Below are positions 22,262-30,494 of a stretch of 30,657 nucleotides of DNA, piece after piece. Each line of letters opens with the position of its first letter. Positions within the stretch are counted from its first letter, which is position 1. The notes under the pieces were generated by a model. The model was not told where the DNA came from. It ran no database searches and saw nothing but the letters and a program-made list of their open reading frames with translations. The stretch covers positions 1 through 30,657 of IMG/VR virus record IMGVR_UViG_3300021185_001776, one strand, 5' to 3'. The position numbers and the translations under genes are program-made. This stretch comes from a virus.

Positions 22262-23869
22262 TTAAACCTCTACGTACATAACCGTTGCGCCTATTTTAGC
22301 ATTAGAAGCTGCATTTTCTACATATATACAGTCGCCAGGAGCTAGTATTACTCCTGTTCTCTCAAAGGTTCCTGCTTGCTCTGATTTTTCTAAAAGGCCC
22401 GAATCAGGAACAGAGTCTATTCCTGATTCAAACTTATCCCAATTTCCTGTTCCAAAATAATAAGTAGGAGCTGCTCCCGTATTGTCAACCGCTAGCGTAG
22501 AGTAGCTAGAAGGATTTGGAACAGCAGGAAATACACTTTCTAAATACTGTGCTGCTGTTTTCCAAGATATTAAATCAGTAGAATAATATAAAGCATCTTG
22601 ATCGGTAATTGTAACCCACAAATTTTGAGCAATTTTTGAAGGCTGTTGTGAAGAATCTGTTCCAAAAGGATACTCGGCTTCTTTACTCAGTATTGCACTT
22701 GCAGCAGTAAAGCTATTATAAGTGCCAAACGATCCGCCGTTCGGGAAAAATGTACTCTTAGGCGCACTAAAAATTCCTTCTGATTTTGAAGCAATATAGT
22801 ATTTATCTGCGGTTTTATTATATTTTATCCACTGAAAATCTTCTGGCCCTGCTTGGGTTATTCTAAAACCGCCATAATTACTATCACTCCGTGTCGTTAA
22901 ATACCGATTACCACTGTTAGCAGCTTCTGTGAAATGAATTGGGCCACTCATGTCATTTGAGTTTGTATTACCATTATTAGCAGGATTAAACCAACAGTAA
23001 TTTGTGGATGTCCAAGTTCCTCCAGTTACAACAAACACACCTCTTTCGGCTTGTAGCATTTTACAGAAAGGAGTATCTATATCGTAATTAATAGGATTGT
23101 TAGAGCTTATAATATTATATAGAGTTGAATTCGAAGTGCCACCGCCATCTAGTATAGTATAATTGCCGTTATTAAGGTAAGGAGCGGCATAAGTCATATA
23201 GGAATTGCTGTTTACAGCAAGAGTTCCAGCAGTATACCAATCATGACACTGGGGATAATTATTTGAGAAGTAGCCCGGCGCGCCGCTCCAACCAGTAGCA
23301 GTGGCGTTGCCTGGGTGAGTATGAGGCCCCGCTTCGGACTGAGTATGGGTGCGCCCTTCTATCCACATATTGTTATAATTAGCCCAAAGATCTGATCCAT
23401 CTAACCACCAATAATTAATGCTACCCCTTACGTACCAATAAGGAAAAGTAGTTACTTTACCATCAAAATAGTCCGAAGGATTTATAAACATCCACGGATC
23501 TATGCAAGTATATCGATGAGTCCTTCTCTCATCATTTGAAGAGGCTGGGATAGCTCCAGTTCCTTGCTGATATCTAATAGTATTGGCAGTAGGATCTTGA
23601 AAGTAAAAAGAATTACCAGCATCCCCCCAAGTACTTTGATGACTTCCTCCATCTAGAAAACGAGTAACAGAGCCTCCGGGAGTAGAAGAGGCTACCGCTT
23701 GATTTAAAGAAACATTATTCGTAGTATGTAATTTTATTGTAATTGGAGGATTTACCGTTTCATCAGTTGAACATAGATTTATTGAACATACTTGAACACT
23801 GCTAGAAGTATTTTGATAAATCATCCCCGTTGCTGTTTCTGTTATTAAAGTTGAGCTTCTTCCAGCCAT
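22262..23869 (-). CDS. Large putative tail fibre / adhesin protein
   Basis: A 535-residue protein rich in Asn, Ser, Thr, Tyr and Trp. The N-terminal 70 residues (TGMIYQNTSSSVQVCSINLCS, then IKLHTTNNVSL) read as a beta-sandwich. The middle has repeated Trp/Tyr/Asn segments (TFPYWYVRGSINYWWLDG, NNMWIEG). Later stretches LWVTITDQDALYYSTDLISWKTA and DFQWIKYNKTADKYYIA resemble blades of beta-propeller type domains with Tyr/Trp repeats. The C-terminal end (GVILAPGDCIYVENAASNAK) looks like a phage structural beta domain. A receptor-binding role is inferred. AGGAG precedes the start and the previous gene's stop overlaps it by 1 nt. Confidence 0.65.
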   Translation of the reverse strand: MAGRSSTLITETATGMIYQNTSSSVQVCSINLCSTDETVNPPITIKLHTTNNVSLNQAVASSTPGGSVTRFLDGGSHQSTWGDAGNSFYFQDPTANTIRYQQGTGAIPASSNDERRTHRYTCIDPWMFINPSDYFDGKVTTFPYWYVRGSINYWWLDGSDLWANYNNMWIEGRTHTQSEAGPHTHPGNATATGWSGAPGYFSNNYPQCHDWYTAGTLAVNSNSYMTYAAPYLNNGNYTILDGGGTSNSTLYNIISSNNPINYDIDTPFCKMLQAERGVFVVTGGTWTSTNYCWFNPANNGNTNSNDMSGPIHFTEAANSGNRYLTTRSDSNYGGFRITQAGPEDFQWIKYNKTADKYYIASKSEGIFSAPKSTFFPNGGSFGTYNSFTAASAILSKEAEYPFGTDSSQQPSKIAQNLWVTITDQDALYYSTDLISWKTAAQYLESVFPAVPNPSSYSTLAVDNTGAAPTYYFGTGNWDKFESGIDSVPDSGLLEKSEQAGTFERTGVILAPGDCIYVENAASNAKIGATVMYVEV

Positions 23870-24345
23870 TATAATACTCCTAAGAAAATAAGTTTTCCTG
23901 TGCTTTGATACTTATCTGCCTCCGTAACAACGGCTCCAGGAAGCAGTGGATTTTCTACTCCGTGTATCGTATAAGCAGAAGGAACAGTAAGAGTTGCAGT
24001 ATCTGCTATATAAAAATTATCATAAAAAATGTGATGATTAGCTAAAGTAGTGTCCGCCTCTGCATAGTTACCATCAGTTCCAATTTCTGATACTTCTGCA
24101 ACGTGCAATGTTGCATTTGATGCCATACCTTGCCAACTTTGTCCTACCGAAAAAGGAGTAGGAACAACTTCATAGTGTTTAAATATATAAGAAGCTATTG
24201 ACGTATCTGCAATTACATAACTGTCTAACTCAGCACCCCCACCACTTGCAGCAGCAGAATCAATTTGAGTTTGAACATCGTCAGAAACTGAATCGAAAAA
24301 GTTTATTACTGAAGCAGCATCTGCTAGGTCTCGAGCTTTTGACAT
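23869..24345 (-). CDS. Small tail fibre-type protein, first gene of the promoter-driven adhesin unit
   Basis: The 158-residue protein starts MSKARDLADAASVINFF and has SDDVQTQIDSAAA at about 22-34. Both motifs are common at the N-termini of marine phage fibre proteins, where they mark an adaptor and short coiled-coil trimer stem. The remainder is a small beta-rich domain (ASYIFKHYEVVPTPF, ATLTVPSAYTIHGV). AAGGAGT precedes the ATG. It is the first gene after promoter P6 and overlaps the next gene by 1 nt, so it heads a unit of five genes ending at the chaperone. Probably a structural adaptor; the exact partner is unknown. Confidence 0.68.
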   Translation of the reverse strand: MSKARDLADAASVINFFDSVSDDVQTQIDSAAASGGGAELDSYVIADTSIASYIFKHYEVVPTPFSVGQSWQGMASNATLHVAEVSEIGTDGNYAEADTTLANHHIFYDNFYIADTATLTVPSAYTIHGVENPLLPGAVVTEADKYQSTGKLIFLGVL

Positions 24346-24373
24346 TAGTTACTCCTTAATTTTATATGGTATA

Positions 24374-24402
24374 ATTTTACATGGGTTTACATCTTTAGTC
24401 AA
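24374..24402 (-). promoter_or_regulatory. sigma70-type promoter P6 (minus strand)
   Basis: Read on the - strand: TTGACT (24402-24397), a 17-nt spacer and TAAAAT (24379-24374). The upstream sequence is AAAATTTC, giving the same TTCTTGAC core as P1-P5. It lies in the 82-nt gap between the 643-residue protein gene and the start at 24345, the only sizeable gap in the adhesin locus. The -10 box is weaker than in P1-P5. Confidence 0.72.
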
Positions 24403-24427
24403 GAAATTTTTTTTACAAAGTATCATA

Positions 24428-26359
24428 TTATGCTATTGCTAAGAAAATGTAGTTTCCACCAGAATTGTTAAGCCCATCAAAAGAAGCACCTGATGTTACT
24501 GTAAATCCACTCGATAGTGGGTCGATGTAGTCAGTGTTAGTGACTTGAGCGGCTGTAGAGTTCAAGAGCAAGTAAGGATCGTTACCTGCAACAATGCCTC
24601 TTTCATAATCCCAGTAGAACCAATCGCCAGTAGAGTCTGTACGCTTGATAAGAATAAATCTAGCACCTGCGCTAAAGCCACAGTCTACGTCTACATTACT
24701 ACCTGTGCCTGTGTAGCTGCCTACTTTGCTTACTCCTGCTAGTGTGGCGAATAGGTAGGCTATGTAAGTGTAAGAGGAGCTGTTTACCTCTGCGTCAGTA
24801 CTTAAGTAAAAAACAGAATCGGTTGGGGTGGTGCTATTCCAAACAGATTGGCCGGTAAAGGCTGATTGATCTGTGTTTAATGTTATAAAGGAAGTATTGC
24901 CTAAAGGAGCGGCATAAACATTCCACCCTTGCCCGCCACCAGAAGACCGTCGCTTCACAAACATCAGCTCAGGGGCGACTCCCAAGTTGTGGTTTTTTGA
25001 CCCTGCGACTGATGTCCCAGTATAAGCAACCATATCCATGAAGCCTGTGGCGCGTTTGAACATCCAACTTCGGTTATTAGTTTCTGTTCCTTGGTCATTA
25101 TACCAACCATTTTGGAAGTCCCATGTATAACTATTTTGATTGCCTTCGGCGGCAGTGCTAGTTGTGTTTAAATATTTAGCGCCTGTAAGACGATTAGCAA
25201 TCTCAGTAACGCCGGTTGAGTTTATATTAGACCTAAACCACGCCATATCAACAGGGAACGAAGAACGGTATTTTGGTGGGCTTGTAGAATCCGGTGTATC
25301 TACAGCAAAAACCTCAGTCCCAGACTTAGGAGTCTTCATTGGTCTGCGGATGGCTATGTAGATGTAGGTGTTGCCTTGTATATTGGGTTCGCCACCTGAC
25401 CCACTAGAAAATCCAGTGCTTGTTACGTTAAAAGCAGAAGAGTCATTTTCCGCATCACTTGTGTTGGGTCGTAATTCTTTGTCTGCGCCAGTAGCATGGA
25501 AACCACGCATCGTGTCTACAAGTAGCCAGTTTTTTCCTCCGCCGCCTGTAGTTGCATTTTTAACCAGTAGCCACTGCGGCTCAAAACCAAGATCAACGCT
25601 AACTACATAAGGCGCAGTATCCCCGCTACCCGTATAACTCCCGCACTTAATAATATTCTCGCTGCCATCGTCTCCAAAGCCTCCTGCGTCGTGAGCGAAT
25701 AGGTAGGCGACAAAGGTTTCACCACTTTGATTTACAGTTGTGGAATTACCACAAGTAAACTCTGATTCAGTAGGCTCAGTTCCATTCCATCTGTTTGGGT
25801 TTGCATAAAAAGGGGCTGTTGTTAAATCTGTATAAGAGCTAGCACCTTCTGACCTGTGGTAAACAGCCCACGCTTGAGCTGATGATGTACATTTTACAAG
25901 TATAAATCCGGGAACACTCCCAAGATTATGACTGACAGTTCTTCCAGTAACACCATCCCCAGTATAAGTCACAACATCAAAGAACTTCTCAGCCTTGCGG
26001 AATGTCCATGAGACTCTAGGGTCGCTTGTGCTACTTACCTCAACACCGTTTCCTATAGAAAACCCATCGCTATTAAAAGCAGTGAGGTTGTTACCTGCGC
26101 TGTCTTCTGCGGAATTGTCATTAGTATTTAAATCTTTGTAAATACCCCTTTCGGTATCATATAAAAGATGTTTTAAGGCTGAGGAACCCCTTTTTTTAAT
26201 CCAAACAAGTCCACCCTCACCCGCAAGATCAATGTCGTTGGTGATGGTCTGTGCCGCGCCAGTACCGTCATACAAATAAGTCGAGAAGACATCCTCAGCG
26301 TATAGAGACTCACCTGCATTACCCGCAGCAGCTGTTAGAGCTTTAGTTAATTTGCTCAT
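24428..26359 (-). CDS. Phage structural protein with repeated beta modules (adhesin)
   Basis: The 643-residue protein has an N-terminal module (VWIKKRGSSALKHLLYDTERG) followed by an alternating set. One unit begins near 127 (FFDVVTYTGDG ... SHNLGSVPGFILVKC ... FVAYLFAH) and recurs near 437 (MDMVAYTG ... NHNLGVAPELMFVKRR ... YIAYLFA). The second unit begins near 240 (KCGSYTGSG ... DLGFEPQWLLVKN ... LLVDTMRGF) and recurs near 560 (KVGSYTGTG ... RFILIKRT ... YWDYERG). Repeats of this kind are known in marine phage structural proteins, where they are usually called concanavalin-like or unknown. No enzymatic motif is visible. Base composition looks more GC-rich than the neighbouring fibre genes, suggesting exchange. 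AGGAG precedes the ATG. Confidence 0.75.
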   Translation of the reverse strand: MSKLTKALTAAAGNAGESLYAEDVFSTYLYDGTGAAQTITNDIDLAGEGGLVWIKKRGSSALKHLLYDTERGIYKDLNTNDNSAEDSAGNNLTAFNSDGFSIGNGVEVSSTSDPRVSWTFRKAEKFFDVVTYTGDGVTGRTVSHNLGSVPGFILVKCTSSAQAWAVYHRSEGASSYTDLTTAPFYANPNRWNGTEPTESEFTCGNSTTVNQSGETFVAYLFAHDAGGFGDDGSENIIKCGSYTGSGDTAPYVVSVDLGFEPQWLLVKNATTGGGGKNWLLVDTMRGFHATGADKELRPNTSDAENDSSAFNVTSTGFSSGSGGEPNIQGNTYIYIAIRRPMKTPKSGTEVFAVDTPDSTSPPKYRSSFPVDMAWFRSNINSTGVTEIANRLTGAKYLNTTSTAAEGNQNSYTWDFQNGWYNDQGTETNNRSWMFKRATGFMDMVAYTGTSVAGSKNHNLGVAPELMFVKRRSSGGGQGWNVYAAPLGNTSFITLNTDQSAFTGQSVWNSTTPTDSVFYLSTDAEVNSSSYTYIAYLFATLAGVSKVGSYTGTGSNVDVDCGFSAGARFILIKRTDSTGDWFYWDYERGIVAGNDPYLLLNSTAAQVTNTDYIDPLSSGFTVTSGASFDGLNNSGGNYIFLAIA

Positions 26360-26368
26360 GCGTTACTC

Positions 26369-26980
26369 CTAAACGTAGCTGCCAGTGTACGCACCGTAGA
26401 GTACGGAGGAGACTTTCCAGAGCACCAGTGTGTCTTTCGCAGTCAGCGTAGGAGCGACATTGCCGCCAGAGGTTACCCAAGTCATTGTAGGCCACGTTAC
26501 TGTGTAACTAGCACCTGCTTCGAGCTGTAGGACGATTGCGTCACCAGAACTAAGTGAGTCTGTGAAGGTCGTGTTAGCCGCGAGAGTCTTGGTCTGTACT
26601 GCGCCGTTAGTAGCGTCAAAGGCTGTGCCGGATAGAGCGTATACAGTGTCTCGTACTGTCTTGTTGGTAAGAGTCTGAGTGTTGGTGGACGTTGTGGTGT
26701 TAGCGTCATAGGCTTGAACCGTAGAGCCAATATCAGTATCTACAACAACATTAGAGCCTCCATTTTGAAGCGTCCCAGTGAAGTTAGCCGTAGTGTCAGA
26801 ATAAGAAGCATAGGCGCCAGTATCTACAAGATAACCAAGACTACTCCAGACTGTAGAGCCGTCACCAATCTTAATTTTACTTGTATCAGTTTCCGCACCT
26901 AATTCACCTTGAGCAAGTGTAGGATTGGCTGAAGTCCAGTTAGCGGCAGTATCTCGTCTAAGTTGTATTATATCAGCCAT
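26369..26980 (-). CDS. Structural protein with Mtd-like N-terminal adaptor
   Basis: A 203-residue protein. Its N-terminus (MADIIQLRRDTAANWTSANP, then GELGAETDTSKIKIGDG) is the short adaptor found in many phage fibre and major tropism determinant-like proteins. Middle residues (about 75-125) include SNTQTLTNKTV, a trimeric fibre linker motif. The C-terminal beta domain (AIVLQLEAGASYTVTWPT ... LVLWKVSSVLYGAYTGSYV) is typical of marine phage fibre tips. I chose the ATG at 26980 because GGAGG lies 8 nt ahead of it; a longer in-frame ATG at 26995 would put that ribosome site inside the coding sequence. It overlaps the upstream gene by 8 nt and is GC-richer than its upstream neighbours. Confidence 0.75.
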   Translation of the reverse strand: MADIIQLRRDTAANWTSANPTLAQGELGAETDTSKIKIGDGSTVWSSLGYLVDTGAYASYSDTTANFTGTLQNGGSNVVVDTDIGSTVQAYDANTTTSTNTQTLTNKTVRDTVYALSGTAFDATNGAVQTKTLAANTTFTDSLSSGDAIVLQLEAGASYTVTWPTMTWVTSGGNVAPTLTAKDTLVLWKVSSVLYGAYTGSYV

Positions 26981-28091
26981 TTGCTGAGCCTCCATTTATT
27001 GATTGTGCAGAAGTGTAAACGCTGTTTGCGAACCCACCGTCTGAGTTAATAACTTGAACAATTGTAGTATAAGTTGTATGTGCAATTATTTCGACTATAT
27101 CTCCCACTGCAACTGCAGGAGAAACTACAATGCTTGTTCCATTAGTAGCAGTAAAGTCGGTTCCAACTAGTAGTTTAATACCGTTTAAGTATACGTCAAC
27201 ATAGCCTATCGTATAAGTTGCATTAAAAGTAGTTTGACTAGCGGTGGCAGTATATGTAGTCCTAGTATATACAAATTCTGGCAAAGCCAGTTCATCCCAT
27301 GCAGCAACACTACCGTTAGTAGTTAAATACTTACCCGCATTTCCAGTCTGAGAAGGTAGTCCATCTATTCCTGTAAGCCCAGAGCCATCTCCAATAAAAG
27401 CATTCGCAGTAATAGTAGTACCTAGAATATCTATCTCATCTAAGTAAAAAGCGCAAATAACAATAGATGTTCCTGCAGCAGCTCCTGTAGCTAATACTAT
27501 AGAAGTTCCATTTGTTGCAGTATAATCACTACTGTCTAGTAAGACACCATTTAAGTATACTTGTAGTTGATTTACTGTGTAGGCAAGAGTAGCCGAATTA
27601 TTGTCGCTACCAGAAAAAGTAGTTTGAGAGGCCGTTGCAGTATAAGCATACGTATTTACCCCTTTTGTAAGCACAAGATTTTCTACAGCAGCAGAGCCCA
27701 TTGCAACTATTTGAACAATGTCTCCGCTAGAAGTTCCCGCCGCTAAAACAATAGAAGTTCTATTGGTAGCAGTGTATTCTGTTCCATCTATTAACTTTAC
27801 ACCATTTAGGTAAACGTCAACAAACCCAGGAGAGTAGCTCAAAGTTCCAGAGTTATCGTCGGAACCCGTAAAAGTAGTCTGTGCAGAAGTAGCAGTATAA
27901 ATATACTTTGTATATACGCTAGAAGTCGGATCTGCCAGTCCGACTTCTACAATGCTTTGAGTTCCGTTATCTTTCTTGATGTACATTTTGCCATCATAAG
28001 TATTGATAGCAACTTCGCCCAGCTCTAATTGACCTGTACTAGGGACGGTGCCCTGCGTAGCAGAACGTTTTAATTTAATCGTCTGTGCCAT
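26973..28091 (-). CDS. Tail fibre protein with three ~65-residue repeats
   Basis: A 372-residue protein with the adaptor MAQTIKLKRSATQGT at its start and an ELGEVAINTYDGKMYIKKD stretch of the Mtd-like N-terminal type. It carries three clear repeats (about 65-130, 150-214 and 280-338). Each has YTATASQTTF, an Asn/Gly spacer, VDVYLNGVKL, YTATNGTSIVLA and a GDIVxIxA ending. A fibre linker (GDGSGLTGIDGLPSQTG ... KYLTTNGSVAAWDE) sits between the second and third. The repeats look like successive beta domains along a fibre shaft. AGGAGAG precedes the ATG. The role in the virion is inferred from these motifs and the context. Confidence 0.8.
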   Translation of the reverse strand: MAQTIKLKRSATQGTVPSTGQLELGEVAINTYDGKMYIKKDNGTQSIVEVGLADPTSSVYTKYIYTATSAQTTFTGSDDNSGTLSYSPGFVDVYLNGVKLIDGTEYTATNRTSIVLAAGTSSGDIVQIVAMGSAAVENLVLTKGVNTYAYTATASQTTFSGSDNNSATLAYTVNQLQVYLNGVLLDSSDYTATNGTSIVLATGAAAGTSIVICAFYLDEIDILGTTITANAFIGDGSGLTGIDGLPSQTGNAGKYLTTNGSVAAWDELALPEFVYTRTTYTATASQTTFNATYTIGYVDVYLNGIKLLVGTDFTATNGTSIVVSPAVAVGDIVEIIAHTTYTTIVQVINSDGGFANSVYTSAQSINGGSANG

Positions 28092-28108
28092 TTGGCTCTC
28101 CTAATATT

Positions 28109-28120
28109 GCGTATATACGC
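28109..28120. repeat. 12-bp perfect palindrome in an intergenic gap
   Basis: GCGTATATACGC reads the same on both strands and lies in the 43-nt gap upstream of the gene starting at 28091. It could be an operator-like site or a transcript hairpin; no T-run follows in either direction, so a terminator is unlikely. Confidence 0.4.
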
Positions 28121-28134
28121 TGGAGTTTAACTAT

Positions 28135-30108
28135 TTAGAATGTTCCGCCATCTAATTGAGTAACAGAAAGAACGCCTGCAAGGTAGGATAAGCCATCTCC
28201 TGCAAGGGAAGATTTAAGTTGTAAGTCGCCAGAGCTAATCTCAATACCTCCAGCACTAGCAACATTTACACTAAACTCACTACCTGTTAAAGTTAGTCCT
28301 GAACCTGCAGTATAAGTGCCTGCTCCTGAGAACTGTACAAAAGATACTGCATCTGTGCCTACAGTAGCTACTGGCTCACTTAATACCCAACCTGTATCGG
28401 CGTACTGAGTGCCATGAGTAACAAATATGAAGTCACCTCCCGCCATTTCTGTGGGAGTATTAAAATCTTCAGCACGAGTAAGGACAGTAGCTGAAGTAAA
28501 TACATAAATACCATTGTGAGCAGCAGTTGCTTCGCCAGCAACAACAATGCGATCCCCAGTAGTAATATCTGTGTCGCCATCAATATCTCCGCCAGCAACA
28601 TTTAGACCTGTAGATAAAGTTAGAGTAGCACCTACTCCAGAACTTCCATTATTATAAGTAACGGTATCCCCAGTTATAGTAGCAAGAGAACTTGCAAGAA
28701 TAGCATGGGCGGCAGCATGTACATGCAACCCTTCTGCAACTGCATCCACATAACTTTTAGTAGCTGCATCAGAACCATTTACAGGGTCTAGCAGTCCTGT
28801 AATACGAGAGCTATTAACAGATACAGAGCCAGAGCCATTAGGATTAAGAGATATGTCTCCATTAGTATCCGTAGATGCAATTTGATTACCATTAAAGTTT
28901 AAATTATCAACAGTAAGTTCTGTTACTCCTGCCAAAGAAGTAGAAGTAGCCCCAAGCTCTAGAGTAGTGGAGCCTAAAGTTACAGATGAATTTGCAAGTT
29001 TTGCATTTGTAATCGCACCCGTGGCAATAGTAAAATCACCAGTTGCAGAAGTATAAGTAATACCTCCAGAAGCTGTAAAATGAGAACGAATCTCTGCTGC
29101 AGAAGGTCCAGTATAAGTAATAACTCCAGTACTAGAGTTATATGCTAAAGAGCCATCTCCCCCTGCGTCAGTAACACTAATAGCTGAACGTGAACGAGTA
29201 TCTGTATAGTAAAGGTTTGTTGCACCTTCAGATAAATCGTCAGTATCGGCTAATGCAAGTTTTGAATCAAACATTGCTTCGCCGCGTGCAGTCGTCCAAT
29301 AAAGGTTACTTACCCCTTCGGATACATCATCAGTTGTTTTGTTAGCTAAATCAGTATCAAAGTCAGCCGATTTGTAAGTCGTTACACTAAATTCACCGGT
29401 TGTGCTGTTATAGCTTAAATCACCCGCTGCACTAAAGAGCCCTCGAACTTCTGCATCTGTACGCTCTGTAAAAGAGAACTCTCCAGTAGTAGAGTTATAG
29501 GATAAATCTCCTGCAGCACTAACTAATCCACGTATTTCTGCGTCTGAAAGACCTGTAAAAGTAACTTCATTATTTGTAACAGTAGTGGTAATATTTGTAC
29601 CACCAGTAAAAGTAAGAGTTTCCCCTGTAGTAAACGTATCCGAGCTAGTACCATCAGATAAAGTAAAGCTTCCAGAAGGAATAGCTGCCCAAGAAAGTTG
29701 TCCACTACCGTTTGTCTTTAGAAAGGAATTTGCTAGACCATCTGCTTGAGGCCAATTTTGTCCGTCAAGGATTAAATCGCCAGTGCCATTTGGAGTAATT
29801 GAAATATTACCATTAGTATCTGTGGAAGTAATAGCATTACCGTTTAAAGTAATATTATCAACATTTAAGACATCTAGCTTACTATTAGAATCTACTATAA
29901 GAGCGCTACTTGCAGTTACTGTACCCGCAGTATGATCTAGTAAGTCTGTGAAAAACTTACCTCCAATAGCGTCTATGTCCCCGAGACCCCCTCCAGGACG
30001 TCCTACAAATAGCTTATTACTATTTGAAGAATACGCTAATTCTCCATTTTGCAAGCTAGAAGGAGCGGCTGTAGTAGTACTTCTTTTAATTTTTAATATT
30101 TGAGTCAT
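28135..30108 (-). CDS. Long tail fibre protein with fibre-repeat modules
   Basis: The 657-residue protein starts with the shared adaptor MTQILKIKRSTTTAAPSSLQ and GELAYSSNSNKLFVGRPGG. It then has NITLNGNAITSTDTNGNISI (about 80-100) and the later copy NLNFNGNQIASTDTNGDISL. Repeats of AAGDLSYNSTTGEFS (two near-perfect copies, about 200-235) and D(D/T)xSEG(V/A)(S/T)NLY(W/Y)T (two copies at about 255-300) follow. These are typical of long trimeric tail fibres in T4-like cyanophages and related marine phages. The C-terminal part (about 460-657) contains ATKSYVDAVAEGL, a further fibre linker, and a beta-rich tip. No strong ribosome site is seen before the ATG. Likely a main side or tail fibre shaft. 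Confidence 0.85.
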   Translation of the reverse strand: MTQILKIKRSTTTAAPSSLQNGELAYSSNSNKLFVGRPGGGLGDIDAIGGKFFTDLLDHTAGTVTASSALIVDSNSKLDVLNVDNITLNGNAITSTDTNGNISITPNGTGDLILDGQNWPQADGLANSFLKTNGSGQLSWAAIPSGSFTLSDGTSSDTFTTGETLTFTGGTNITTTVTNNEVTFTGLSDAEIRGLVSAAGDLSYNSTTGEFSFTERTDAEVRGLFSAAGDLSYNSTTGEFSVTTYKSADFDTDLANKTTDDVSEGVSNLYWTTARGEAMFDSKLALADTDDLSEGATNLYYTDTRSRSAISVTDAGGDGSLAYNSSTGVITYTGPSAAEIRSHFTASGGITYTSATGDFTIATGAITNAKLANSSVTLGSTTLELGATSTSLAGVTELTVDNLNFNGNQIASTDTNGDISLNPNGSGSVSVNSSRITGLLDPVNGSDAATKSYVDAVAEGLHVHAAAHAILASSLATITGDTVTYNNGSSGVGATLTLSTGLNVAGGDIDGDTDITTGDRIVVAGEATAAHNGIYVFTSATVLTRAEDFNTPTEMAGGDFIFVTHGTQYADTGWVLSEPVATVGTDAVSFVQFSGAGTYTAGSGLTLTGSEFSVNVASAGGIEISSGDLQLKSSLAGDGLSYLAGVLSVTQLDGGTF

Positions 30109-30125
30109 CTAAAAATTCCATTGGG

Positions 30126-30494
30126 CTAGAAAGCCCCTGCGTCCACCGTATCGGAATTAGGAGAGTCGTTGCCTATCATTATAGGAACCCACTCTACTAC
30201 TCCTGGACTTGTTTCTCGGTAGACATAGAGTTGCTCCGTGTCTGGGTTATACCATTGGTCTCCTTGCTCAATATTAGAACCAGTAGGAGTATCTACAGAA
30301 CGAAAAGACTGATCTGCAAGTTGTTCTATTGCTTCTTGTAAATTATTAGCAGTTATAGTATTATAAGGTGTTACAGTAATATCTGAGGCTACAGCCGTAA
30401 CCGTAGGAACCGCAGCTGTACTTAAAGTAAGCTCTACAGTACTGCCCCCTATATTTAAGGAAGTTCCAGAAGTAATTTCAAGAGTAATTGCCAT
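30126..30494 (-). CDS. Small phage structural protein, fibre/baseplate-associated
   Basis: A 122-residue protein. The N-terminal half is beta-rich with alternating Thr/Val (TSLNIGGSTVELTLST, VTAVASDITVTPYNTI), then NNLQEAIEQLADQS, a motif often seen in phage fibre linkers. The C-terminal half (GDQWYNPDTEQLYVYRETSPGVVEWVPIM) resembles the common WYxxxxxxLYVYxD tail-protein motif that ends in an IMIG-like segment. It overlaps the upstream gene by 1 nt. Near its stop, a small inverted repeat (about 30122-30135, GGGCT/AGCCC) includes the stop codon; it is too weak to call a terminator. Probably a virion structural protein of the same adhesin locus. Confidence 0.68.
   Translation of the reverse strand: MAITLEITSGTSLNIGGSTVELTLSTAAVPTVTAVASDITVTPYNTITANNLQEAIEQLADQSFRSVDTPTGSNIEQGDQWYNPDTEQLYVYRETSPGVVEWVPIMIGNDSPNSDTVDAGAF

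Noticed and set aside
30122-30135. Terminator at the end of the 122-residue gene
   Set aside because: The stem is only 5 bp and the T-run starts about 8 nt later with interruptions; the next gene follows at once.
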